A stretch of DNA of 64,000 nucleotides from Azophilus sp965247035. Its GTDB lineage: Bacteria; Pseudomonadota; Gammaproteobacteria; Pseudomonadales; Azotimanducaceae. The notes under the pieces were generated by a model. It was given only the letters and a program-made list of their open reading frames with translations, ran no database searches and was not told the DNA's origin. Location: assembly GCA_965247035.1 (NCBI GenBank), contig CBDFGJ010000001.1, forward strand, positions 310,001 through 374,000, written 5' to 3'. Shown here piece after piece: positions 18,121-25,849 of the stretch (position 1 is its first letter; every line of letters begins with the position of its first letter). A program made the position numbers and the translations under genes.

Positions 18121-18849
18121 GGCGGTTTTCCTATCGGACAAGCGTTTGAGTTAATCAGTTTTGAGTTGTTGGGACTGAAGTCATCCTCCCCAAGGCGCAA
18201 TCCTAGCCAAATGCCATTCGCCCAGCGGATACGCCAATGAAGAAGATAGTTTCTCGCCAGCCCAAAGTCGAGAGGTTGCGCAAAACTGTCGTTAGCCGCA
18301 AAAACGGGTTTGATGAACATTGCAATGGCGCTTGATGCGGTCGAGTTCGTGCAGCGTTCGCGCACTCCGATGGCTTGCGCTGGGCAATGGAGCCCGCATC
18401 GTTCTGCTTGGGCCTCTTTTGCGTTCGGCCACAATCATGGTATTGTATGTATATATAATAAATCACAGGCTTTGCTCCCTAGGACGCAGCCAGCGTCGGG
18501 CCTTGCGTAGACCGCACGGGTTGGTGGAATTCCCGGCTATTCGCCCGAAGCGAGGTGGCTACTCCGTCGCTGTGGTCGGGCTGTTGTCTTATCGGGCAAC
18601 CCGATTCACGGGTGCGCCCGTGTTGATCTACGCATGACGGAAGCTGGGTTCATGGAGGAACGGAAGTCAAGCTCGCACAGCCGCTACGGGTTAGGCCACC
18701 TAGGCTATGAGCGGGGTTCCATCGTGCGGGCCGTGGGCGTCAAGTATGTCAGTCCCTAAATGTAGATAAAGTGACTGTGGAAATGCCGGAAAAATCGGCC
18801 AAGATGCACAAGGGCTGCGGGGACTCAATGCGCAGGAGGCAGTGGCGCT
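18121..18849. other. Long intergenic region before the radical SAM gene
   Basis: About 730 bases with no intact gene. An AT-rich tract (TATATATAATAA near 18450) contains a TATAAT and could be a promoter, but no good -35 is visible. Near the right end, 18777-18822 is a diverged copy of the first 45 bases of the radical SAM gene that starts at 18850. The rest shows no recognisable feature. Confidence 0.4.
18777..18822 (+). repeat. Diverged duplicate of the radical SAM gene start
   Basis: Read from its GTG, this stretch encodes VEMPEKSAKMHKGCG, parallel to VDMSEKLAKAHKGRG at the start of the gene at 18850. The frame does not continue into the gene. It marks a 73-bp-spaced tandem duplication that left a false start upstream of the real one. 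Confidence 0.6.
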
Positions 18850-19932
18850 GTGGACATGTCGGAAAAATTGGCTAAGGCGCACAAGGGCAGGGGTGCTACG
18901 CTGAACCCGCAAAGCCGCTACTTGAAGACCACCAGCGCCGCAGTGGACGATGGCTGGTGCTTGGACGAAGAGCAGGATCCCGACCCGGCGACGGAGTTCT
19001 ACGCTGACCGCACCAAACGCATCATTACCCGCAACAAGTCGCCGGACATTCCCTTTGACCGCTCCATAAACGCCTACAAGGGATGCGAGCACGGCTGCGT
19101 CTATTGCTTCGCCCGGCCCACCCACGCCTACTTGGATCTCTCCCCAGGGTTGGATTTTGAGACCAAGATTTTCTACAAGACCAACGTGCGGGAGAGGCTG
19201 CTTGAGGAGTTGGGCTCCCGCTCCTATCAATGCCGGCCCATCGCCATGGGCACCAACACCGACCCCTACCAGCCAGTGGAGAAGCGGCTGCGTATTACCA
19301 GAACCATCCTTGAGACGGCGTTGGAGCATCGACATCCGGTCAGCATCGTCACCAAAAGCCGGCTCGTGCTCAGAGACTTGGATTTGCTCAAAGAGATGGC
19401 GCAGCTACAGCTCGTCTCCGTAGCGGTCAGCGTCACCACCTTGTCCAATGCGTTGAAAGTGAAGCTGGAACCCCGCACTGCAGGTCCAGCGGCGCGGTTG
19501 CGGGCCATCGCTGGCTTGCATGAACGGGGCGTTCCAGTCAGCGTCATGGTGGCGCCGATCATCCCGTTCATCAACGACCATGAAATCGAGGCCATCGTCG
19601 AGCAGGCGGCGGTCAACGGGGCGGCGGCCGTTGGCTATGTGTTGTTGCGTTTGCCCTTGGAAGTCAAGGCGCTGTTTGAGGCATGGCTTGATGAGCACTA
19701 TCCCCTGAAGGCCAAGCGAGTGATGGCCGCAGTGCGCGATGCTGGGGGAGGCAAGGAATATAACTCCGCTTGGGGGGTGCGGATGCGGGGTTCCGGCCCC
19801 TTTGCCGATTTGGTGGCCAAGCGAATTGCGGTGGCGAGGCGGCGCAACGGGCTGGCCGATAGGCGCCTGCCGCCGCTGCGAACGGACCTGTTCAGGCCGC
19901 CCAGCCCGGGTGGGCAGCAATCGTTTTGGTAA
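18850..19932 (+). CDS. PA0069-family radical SAM protein
   Basis: The protein has 360 residues from a GTG with AGGAGG ten bases upstream; ATG 18856 is an alternative. The radical SAM cluster motif is visible as YKGCEHGCVYCFARP (Cys-x3-Cys-x2-Cys), binding a 4Fe-4S cluster and S-adenosylmethionine. The following segments (PIAMGTNTDPYQPVE, HPVSIVTKSRLVLRD) match the PA0069/Rv2578c-like group, related to spore photoproduct lyase. Members are cytoplasmic and of uncertain function, with DNA or RNA repair suspected. The gene stands alone on the plus strand. Confidence 0.88.
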   Translation: MDMSEKLAKAHKGRGATLNPQSRYLKTTSAAVDDGWCLDEEQDPDPATEFYADRTKRIITRNKSPDIPFDRSINAYKGCEHGCVYCFARPTHAYLDLSPGLDFETKIFYKTNVRERLLEELGSRSYQCRPIAMGTNTDPYQPVEKRLRITRTILETALEHRHPVSIVTKSRLVLRDLDLLKEMAQLQLVSVAVSVTTLSNALKVKLEPRTAGPAARLRAIAGLHERGVPVSVMVAPIIPFINDHEIEAIVEQAAVNGAAAVGYVLLRLPLEVKALFEAWLDEHYPLKAKRVMAAVRDAGGGKEYNSAWGVRMRGSGPFADLVAKRIAVARRRNGLADRRLPPLRTDLFRPPSPGGQQSFW

Positions 19933-20058
19933 CCTGAAGCAGCGCCAGCCAGAGTAGGGTTTCGCAGGCGCTAGCGGGCCCAAAGCACACACTCTCTAGT
20001 AAGCCTGAAGAGGCGCAAGCCTGGGCAACCGCTGAAAAATTCGCAGGTTTTCGCAGTG

Positions 20059-20067
20059 AACAAGACC
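20059..20067 (+). repeat. Left 9-bp target-site duplication (AACAAGACC)
   Basis: AACAAGACC abuts the left inverted repeat at 20068. The identical nine bases follow the right inverted repeat at 23687-23695. This is the expected footprint of one insertion event covering the whole segment between them. Confidence 0.75.
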
Positions 20068-20156
20068 CACTGCTGTCCCATTAAAAAGCAAAAAATATGA
20101 TAGAAAACATAATAAAGTCTGATATTTCCTGTAAATGGAGTATCTGGTTTCATAGG

Positions 20157-20213
20157 GTATAACGCTTGAATTCAGCCGCCGCGTTAGCGGTCGGCTGGAA
20201 CGATTTGTTAGGT
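20157..20213 (-). other. attC-like integron recombination site
   Basis: On the minus strand the site begins with ACCTAAC (fits the R'' consensus RYYYAAC) and ends with GTTATAC (close to the R' consensus GTTRRRY). In between is an imperfect palindrome, CAGCCGACCGC and GCGGCGGCTG around TAAC. The HNH gene stop codon TAA lies within the first box, exactly as in integron gene cassettes. At 57 bp it has the length of short classical attC sites. No integron integrase is seen in this window. Confidence 0.65.
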
Positions 20214-21106
20214 GCGTTTATTTATTGCACGTTTTAATTGCTCAATTTCCAGCATAGGATTTTTCTTGTGTATAATTCGATGACAATTAGAACAGACAAC
20301 AGCTAAATCTTTAAGCTCCGTTTTTATCTCACCATCAGCTTTTGAAAGCTGCTTCAAGTGGTGAACTTCACAAAACCTATCACCAATTTTTCCATAGGTT
20401 TCTTTGAAGTCAAAATTGCATACTTCACAACGTAACTTACCAGTTTCTTTTAATACCCGTTTTTTTCTTTTCTTCTACAATCTTTGGATTTATTTCCCTT
20501 ATTAGATGAGTAACAAGTCGTGGGTTTCCTTCTTTACCTGCCAAGTATCTATCGACATCTGGCAGCTCATCAAGAAACCCTTTCTCTAACCAGTTTTCTA
20601 ACTTTAGTAACGAGCTTTTTACTTTCTGGGGAGTCTGCATACCATATATTTCTTCGACCCATGAAGCCTTTAACACCCCTTGGAATAGGGAAAGTTCGTT
20701 CGTCAGATGGTAATAGCGTAGCGTCATTTGCTGATGCCTCAATGCGATAACGTTCGAGTCCGTTATCCTTCTGTAACTTGGTACGCTTTGGTAAAGTTTG
20801 GTATTCTCGATAAACTGTTGCATTTTCATACCACCCGACTACAACCGTTCCTCCATTCTCTGGTCTAGCAGTCCAAATAACTGTAATATCAGGAATAGAT
20901 TCATCATCTTCACTTGCACCGAGTCTTTCTATTGTCATTCGTCCAGCTTCCCGGACGTGCCCATAAACGTAACCTGGCTCATCACTAAAATTGCAAACTT
21001 CGTGACCAGTTTCATTTTCATTGTATGAACCACCATGTTTAATAGAATCGCCTTTAATTCCATTGTATTTTTGCATCCAACCTATGTTGCAAAAAAGTAT
21101 TGTCAT
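20208..21106 (-). pseudogene. HNH endonuclease gene with two frameshifts
   Basis: Read with two single-base corrections, this is one 298-codon gene starting at ATG 21106. The first shift is in the GAGAAAGGG stretch near 20580; the second is in a run of seven A near 20465. The repaired C terminus has LRCEVCNFDF, FCEVHHLKQLSK, LAVVCSNCHRIIH, a zinc-ribbon HNH nuclease centre. The N-terminal part (GWMQKYNGIKGDSIKHGGSY) and the middle resemble HNH-containing proteins that bind DNA before cutting. The gene is AT-rich, and its stop codon is inside the attC-like site. It is either a broken gene or carries sequencing errors in homopolymers. Confidence 0.72.
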
Positions 21107-21118
21107 TGTGATTTACCT

Positions 21119-21379
21119 CACTGCTGTCCCATTAACAAGCAAAAAAGATGATCTGATTCTCACTGAATTGATACAATGGATTTACCTACAACTTATTGAA
21201 TCAAATAGGAGAATCAGACCATGACGCATTGTAACACAGTTTTAAATGCTCCGCCTGTTGCATCTTGACTTGTTCGACAAGCACGACTTGATGGCTCTCT
21301 TGCGTGGCGACCCGCCCCCCAGGCCCGGCTTCAATCGCAATCAGGCCTCGTTGCTGTGAAAGTTAATGGGACAGCAGTG
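21119..21379. mobile_element. 261-bp MITE-like deletion derivative of the IS4-type element
   Basis: Ends are CACTGCTGTCCCATTAAC and its perfect inverse GTTAATGGGACAGCAGTG. The left 130 bases match the left end of the element at 22619, including ATGACGCATTGTAACACAG of the transposase start. The right 130 bases match its right end (CTCCGCCTGTTGCATCTTG onward). The whole transposase core is missing, so it could move only with transposase supplied elsewhere. No direct repeat flanks this copy. Confidence 0.75.
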
Positions 21380-21505
21380 ATACAATTGCCCGGCGATGTG
21401 TTGTCTGATTTGAGTCTACAATCGGTTGGTCGCTGGGCGAGAGATGCCGGTGATTTGAGCGATTTTTCAAGCCTCGATATCAAAGGCAAAACAGCCGCAG
21501 AATAG
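21380..21505 (+). pseudogene. Orphan C-terminal coding fragment after the MITE
   Basis: An open frame crosses the MITE end and reads LPGDVLSDLSLQSVGRW, then ARDAGDLSDFSSLDIKGK, ending TAAE then stop at 21505. It looks like real protein and is more GC-rich than its neighbours, but has no start and no recognised family. It is probably the tail of a gene cut by the insertion. The remaining bases to 21682 hold nothing recognisable. Confidence 0.35.
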
Positions 21506-21682
21506 CCCCGAATTTAGTTTTGGAAATTTGGCAACGAATGACATACTTGTTTTTTACTTTCATAACAACACTTTACCATGATATTAACCGTGCTTAAGTT
21601 GTCATGGCCCAAAATCAATTTACAAAAGACGGTAGGGCCTATGGTCAAATGTGGTGTTCAGCGATTCAAATCAAGCGGCGAC

Positions 21683-22576
21683 CTAGTCGTTGGCTGGCAC
21701 CTCGATCCCATCTTTGAATTTCACTCTTCTGACGACTTTTTCCAGATACCTGTAGCCGAGACGGTAGCTGCTTTGTATCTTTCTCTCTGCTATATCTTTA
21801 TAAAAACTATCCGATTCACCCCCCTTCTCAACTATAATATTCAACCACTCCCGAGTTTTAGGATAATCTTCAATTGCCCAATAAGCCTGAGCAATTTGAT
21901 ATCGAAAAGCCTGTAATGTTGATGCCTCTGGGTAAATTTTTTCAAACTCCGAAAAAGTTTCCAATAGTTTTGGCATATATTTATCAAATGACATTTTCAC
22001 TCCATAAGGTCTTCCTCTACCCGTTTTCCAACCTAATAGCGTTTTCATTTTGTCTTGGTATGCAATACGTGATGCGTTTGATTTTGGAAACTCAGAAATC
22101 ACTTTTTCGTACCATTTATTTGCTGATTCAACTTTGGGAATCCAGCTCGACTCAATAGTAAATTTACGGTCCTTTCCTTGAGACCAAAAATCTCCATGAC
22201 GAAGATATGAAAGAGCTACGGCATTTTTAACTGTCTCTTTTGCCGATTCACCTACTACCTCGGTAAGCTCTTGAATTCTATCTTTTACGAGATTAGCCTG
22301 ATCTGTTGATGAGTACTTGGCAACTAGCTCTTTCCAAGCTTCTAAAGCTACGCCTATTTTTCTTTCATCAAAGGCAATATTACCAAGCAAATACAACGCT
22401 TCAGCTTTATTAGAATCACCGGCTTTGCTAAAGATCACATCAATTAGTTCTTTTTTAGATTCTGTAACGAGTCCATGCTCATTAAGCATATTAGCCTTTT
22501 CGATTGATCCAGCTAATATGGATGGTGAACATATGACAGAAGCGACCAAGATACTTACAACAACTATTAGTTTCAT
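21683..22576 (-). CDS. Secreted TPR-like protein
   Basis: The protein has 297 residues from ATG 22576 with AAGGGG upstream. The first 22 residues (MKLIVVVSILVASVICSPSILAG) form a signal peptide, so it should be periplasmic or outer-membrane associated. The body is helical with tetratricopeptide-like units (AEALYLLGNIAFDERKIGVAL, AFRYQIAQAYWAIEDYPKTREWL), similar in style to BamD/YbgF-type repeat proteins. It is AT-rich and is probably cargo of the mobile unit. A GTTAGGC box lies just upstream (22595-22601), as at integron cassette junctions. Function is unknown. Confidence 0.65.
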   Translation of the reverse strand: MKLIVVVSILVASVICSPSILAGSIEKANMLNEHGLVTESKKELIDVIFSKAGDSNKAEALYLLGNIAFDERKIGVALEAWKELVAKYSSTDQANLVKDRIQELTEVVGESAKETVKNAVALSYLRHGDFWSQGKDRKFTIESSWIPKVESANKWYEKVISEFPKSNASRIAYQDKMKTLLGWKTGRGRPYGVKMSFDKYMPKLLETFSEFEKIYPEASTLQAFRYQIAQAYWAIEDYPKTREWLNIIVEKGGESDSFYKDIAERKIQSSYRLGYRYLEKVVRRVKFKDGIEVPAND

Positions 22577-22594
22577 TTACTACCCCTTACTTTT

Positions 22595-22601
22595 GCCTAA
22601 C
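22595..22601 (-). other. Possible integron cassette junction (GTTAGGC)
   Basis: On the minus strand GTTAGGC fits the GTTRRRY cassette-junction consensus and sits 19 bases before the start codon of the secreted TPR-like gene. The rest of an attC site upstream would have been removed by the IS copy that begins at 22619. Seven bases alone are weak evidence; the call depends on the stronger attC-like site at 20157. Confidence 0.3.
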
Positions 22602-22618
22602 ATTTGTATATTGCACAT

Positions 22619-23686
22619 CACCGCTGTCCCATTAACAAGCGAGAAAGATGGTCCGATTCGCTCTGAATTGATACAATGAATTCATCTACAACTTATTGAA
22701 CCAAATAGAAAATCAGACCATGACGCATTGTAACACAGTTTTATTGCAACTCCTCAAATGGGCGCCGAGACATGAATTCGGGACCCTCGCCAAACGGCAT
22801 CCATCATAGTGGCCGCTCGTTCCGTGTCGCGTCGCGTTGGGCGCAGTTCGTCGGCCTTTTTATGGCGCAGGTGACCGGCCATGACAGCTTGCGCGGCATC
22901 GTCGACAACCTGGATTCTCAGGCGCATCGACTGTATCACTTGGGTGGCGTCGAATTGTCCCGCTCCAGCCTGGCGCGCATCAACCGGGACAAGCCATATA
23001 CGTTGTACGAGGCATTGTTCGGGAAGCTGTTGCGACGTTGCCAGGGGGTCGCTCCCGGGCACAAGTTTCGTTTCAAGAACCGGCTGTATTCGCTCGATGC
23101 CACCACCATCGAGTTGTGCCTCTCGGCCTTCCCGTGGGCCGATTTCCGAACGACCAAGGGGGCGGTCAAGCTGCATGTCGGGCTGAACCACCGCGGGTGC
23201 CTGCCCGAGTTCGTGACCATCACCGACGGTAAAACCAGCGACATCGCTATCGGGCGCACGCTGCGTTTCCCCAAAGGCGGCATAGTCGCCATCGACCGCG
23301 GATATAACGACTATGGCTGGTATAAACAGTTGCATGACAACAGCATATTCTTTGTCACTCGTATCAAGAAAGACGCGCGTATCGCGTTGTCGGCCGTGCG
23401 GCGGTGTTGAAGAGCAAGGGATCAACATGCGACCAGAGCATCGTGTTCACCGGCGCCAAGGCATCCAGACAATGCCCCATCCCACTGTGCGTGTATTTAC
23501 TCTTGGCGTTCATCAAATTCCAGTCGCAGCTGGGCAAAAGCATGCAACAAATGCTCCGCCTGTTGCATCTTAACTTGTTCGACAAGCGCGACTTGATGGC
23601 TCTCTTGCGTGGCGACCTGCCCCCCCCAGGCCCGGCTTCAATCGCAATCAATCCTCGTTGCTGTGAAAGTTGATGGGACAGCAGTG
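22619..23686 (+). mobile_element. Decayed IS4-family insertion sequence
   Basis: About 1,068 bp, bounded by CACCGCTGTCCCATTAAC and the inverse TGATGGGACAGCAGTG. It carries a broken transposase (22720-23673) and shares both ends with the MITE at 21119. It is shorter than a full element because an internal block of the transposase has been lost. Its right end is also the right end of the whole mobile unit. Confidence 0.75.
22720..23673 (+). pseudogene. IS4-family transposase, frameshifted and internally deleted
   Basis: The original start MTHCNTVLLQLL is at 22720. A 4-base duplication near 22800 shifts the frame; the main piece then reads HHSGRSFRVASRWAQFV to 23400 with LDATTIELCLSAFPW and VAIDRGYNDY, which carry two of the DDE catalytic aspartates. 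A second shift near 23395 leads to VLKSKGSTCDQSIVF. An internal deletion joins CPIPL directly to the C-terminal CVYLLLAFIKFQ, removing the region that normally holds the catalytic glutamate. It cannot be active. The stop lies in the right terminal repeat. Confidence 0.8.
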
Positions 23687-23695
23687 AACAAGACC
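23687..23695 (+). repeat. Right 9-bp target-site duplication (AACAAGACC)
   Basis: Identical to 20059-20067 and directly adjacent to the right inverted repeat of the mobile unit. Confidence 0.75.
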
Positions 23696-23755
23696 AGCCC
23701 TTTTGGATGATGTGTAAGTCATTGACTTAAACCCAATGCGCACCGGTCTCAAAGC

Positions 23756-23921
23756 TGGAGCAACGCAAGCCCAGGCGGAGGTCCGAGGGAGTGGCAAGAC
23801 GGGAACAACCGCCCTCTGGCAAGCTGAGGCAGAGCAAACCAGAAGAGGGGGCCCGGCAAGTCAGCGGAGGCAAGCCGGGTCGTTCTGGTAATCTAAGGCA
23901 GCGCAAACCCGGGGAGGGTGC
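23756..23921 (+). repeat. Degenerate short tandem repeats before the symporter gene
   Basis: Units of the form GG(T/C)AA-CT(G/A)AGGCAG-GCAAACC recur at about 23818, 23885 and less well at 23757. Related units stand on the other side of the mobile unit at 19929 and 20002. In one frame they encode GKLRQSKPEEG and GNLRQRKPGEG, parallel to WGNLKQRQPE just past the radical SAM gene. The mobile unit therefore landed inside a small field of such repeats. Confidence 0.45.
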
Positions 23922-25508
23922 ATGGATCTGTTTGGCTGGTCTTGGCTGTTTTTGCTGGTCTACATCGGCTTGATGCTCGCCATTGGCGTTCTTGGCCGAG
24001 CGCGAGTCAAGAATGCCGACGACTTCGCCACAGCGCGAAACTCCTATGGGCCGGTGTTCCTAGCCTTCGCCTTTGCTGCCACCACCGCTAGCGGCGCAAC
24101 CTTCGTCGGCTTTCCGGGCATCGCCTATGACAACGGCACCGCCGCCATTTGGGCGGTGATTTTGTATCCCTTGGGCACCTATCTCGGCGTTTTGATTTGC
24201 CTGCGCGTGGTCAGCAACAGCGGCCATCGGTTCGGCAACCGCTCCATCCCGGAATACCTTGGCAGCCGCTATCAGTCCGATTGGATGCGCATCTTAGTGT
24301 CGGTGTTCTCGCTGCTGCTGTTTTTCTATCTTGCCGGCCAACTGGTCTCCGGCGTTGTCATGTTTGAACTCATGCTCGGCGTTTCCTCCGAATGGGCTTT
24401 GTTCATCACCGCCGCCGTGCTGCTGGTCTATGTGGTGCTTGGCGGCGCCCATGCGGACATTCTCACCGACGGTGTGCAGGGGTTTCTTATGGTCGCCATC
24501 GGCGCGGCCCTGATGTTCATGTTTTTGCTGGGCTTTGGCGTCGACGGAGGCTTTGGCGGCATGATCGACAACCTGCGCAGCCAAGACCCCAAGCTAGTGG
24601 GCTGGCTGAACGAGGATTCGCCTCTGTACCACTCTTGGTGGTCCGTTTTGGCGATTTTGCTGGCCCACTTGCCGCTGGGGTTGCTGCCTCATATCGGCAA
24701 CAAGCTATGGGCGCTGGAAAAGCCGAGTGAACGGCGGCGTTTCATCGCCTTGGCGTTTACCTTCGGCCTCATCTTGGGGATGTTGGGGCTCGGTGGCCTG
24801 CTGGCTCGGGCGATACTAGGCGATGTGCTGACGGCGCCGGACGCAAGCAGCAACAGCGCCTTGGCGCTATTGTTCCTGCAACTGTTCCCGGCTTGGCTGG
24901 CGGCGTTCTTGGGCGTGGGCATTCTCGCCGCCGTCATGTCCACCGCCGATGGCTTGGTGGTGTCGAGTTCACAGATCATCGCCAATGATCTTTATCGCCT
25001 AAGCTACGCGCCGCGCTTCAACAAACACCTCAGCAAAGCGCAGACGGACCGACGAGTGTTGGGCATCAGCCGCATCGCCGCAGTGGTAGTGATGGTCATC
25101 TGCACCATCATGGCTTGGCTGTTGATGGACCGCAACGTGGCGTTGATCGTCTGGGTTGGCACCGGCGGCATGATGTCGGCGTTTGCTGGACCCTTGGTGG
25201 TGGGGGCTGTTTGGCGAGGCGTCACCCGCGCCGGCGCCATTGCCGGGTTGGTGGGCGGTGCCGGGGTGTTCTCTGTGCTGCACGGGGCCTTGATCGACCC
25301 GCATTGGTTCAGCCCAGGCGCACTGCAGGATGTGGCCTTTTGGCTTGTAGGTGAAGCCCCCAACCCCTGGTCCTGCGCCGCCATGGGGGAATTTGTCTCC
25401 GTCGCCCTGACTTGGGCGGTGTCCAAGCGCACCCAACCGTTGCCGGATGAACACCTTGAGCAGTTGTTCGGCCCCGTCCGGCCTGCTGAACCGAGCGGGA
25501 TGAGGTAG
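23922..25508 (+). CDS. Sodium:solute symporter (SSS) family protein
   Basis: This 528-residue inner-membrane protein has about 13 hydrophobic helices. The ATG at 23922 follows GGGGAGGG. Family marks include the early KNADDFATARNSYGPVFLAFAF segment, the GATFVGFPG loop in helix 1-2, and the AAVMSTADGLVVSSSQIIANDLYR segment that carries the Na+-site serines and threonines. It imports a solute such as an organic acid, proline or a sugar with sodium. The substrate is not predictable. The length is normal for the family. Confidence 0.9.
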   Translation: MDLFGWSWLFLLVYIGLMLAIGVLGRARVKNADDFATARNSYGPVFLAFAFAATTASGATFVGFPGIAYDNGTAAIWAVILYPLGTYLGVLICLRVVSNSGHRFGNRSIPEYLGSRYQSDWMRILVSVFSLLLFFYLAGQLVSGVVMFELMLGVSSEWALFITAAVLLVYVVLGGAHADILTDGVQGFLMVAIGAALMFMFLLGFGVDGGFGGMIDNLRSQDPKLVGWLNEDSPLYHSWWSVLAILLAHLPLGLLPHIGNKLWALEKPSERRRFIALAFTFGLILGMLGLGGLLARAILGDVLTAPDASSNSALALLFLQLFPAWLAAFLGVGILAAVMSTADGLVVSSSQIIANDLYRLSYAPRFNKHLSKAQTDRRVLGISRIAAVVVMVICTIMAWLLMDRNVALIVWVGTGGMMSAFAGPLVVGAVWRGVTRAGAIAGLVGGAGVFSVLHGALIDPHWFSPGALQDVAFWLVGEAPNPWSCAAMGEFVSVALTWAVSKRTQPLPDEHLEQLFGPVRPAEPSGMR

Positions 25509-25599
25509 CGGGCCTCGCCCCATGTCCGTTGCGGCGATTGTGGCCGCACGAAAGGTGAGGGCCAAAACCGAACGGGCATCGTCAGACAGATTCGTTGTC

Positions 25600-25845
25600 T
25601 GCACAATACCTTGCGAGTCGTGAGGCGGATATGTGCGATGTTGATCCACGCCTCGCTGGAGGCGATGGATTTCTCCCAGTCCTTGGTTAGCCTGCGGCAG
25701 CGACCAAGCCGGGCGAATGTTCGTTCGACGCCCCTCTGCGTGGCAGGACTTCGAATCCCTGAGCAGGGTCGGTTCGCTTGACAATTTCGATGGGCCATTC
25801 GGACATGCAGCGCAACAACTTGGCGTCGCTTGGAGGGGAGGGGTC
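25600..25845 (-). pseudogene. IS5-family transposase C-terminal remnant
   Basis: On the minus strand the frame WPIEIVKRTD then GFEVLPRR continues, after a one-base loss near 25735, as VERTFARLGRCRRLTKDW and then EKSIASSEAWINIAHIRL. This is the characteristic C terminus of IS5-group transposases. The rest of the gene and clear terminal repeats are missing. It fills the gap between the symporter and permease genes. Confidence 0.7.
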
Positions 25846-25849
25846 AAAC

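Larger units (their letters stand above)
20068..23686. mobile_element. 3.6-kb AT-rich mobile unit with IS4-type ends
   Basis: The left end reads CACTGCTGTCCCATTAA and the right end is its inverted partner (TGATGGGACAGCAGTG). A perfect 9-bp direct repeat AACAAGACC flanks both. Inside lie a frameshifted HNH nuclease gene with an attC-like site, a 261-bp MITE-like copy, an orphan coding fragment, a secreted TPR-like gene and a 1.07-kb decayed IS copy. The passengers are strikingly AT-rich compared with both flanks. The simplest reading is a transposon-like unit that carried foreign gene cassettes into this locus. The internal copies have no matching flanking repeats of their own. Confidence 0.7.
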
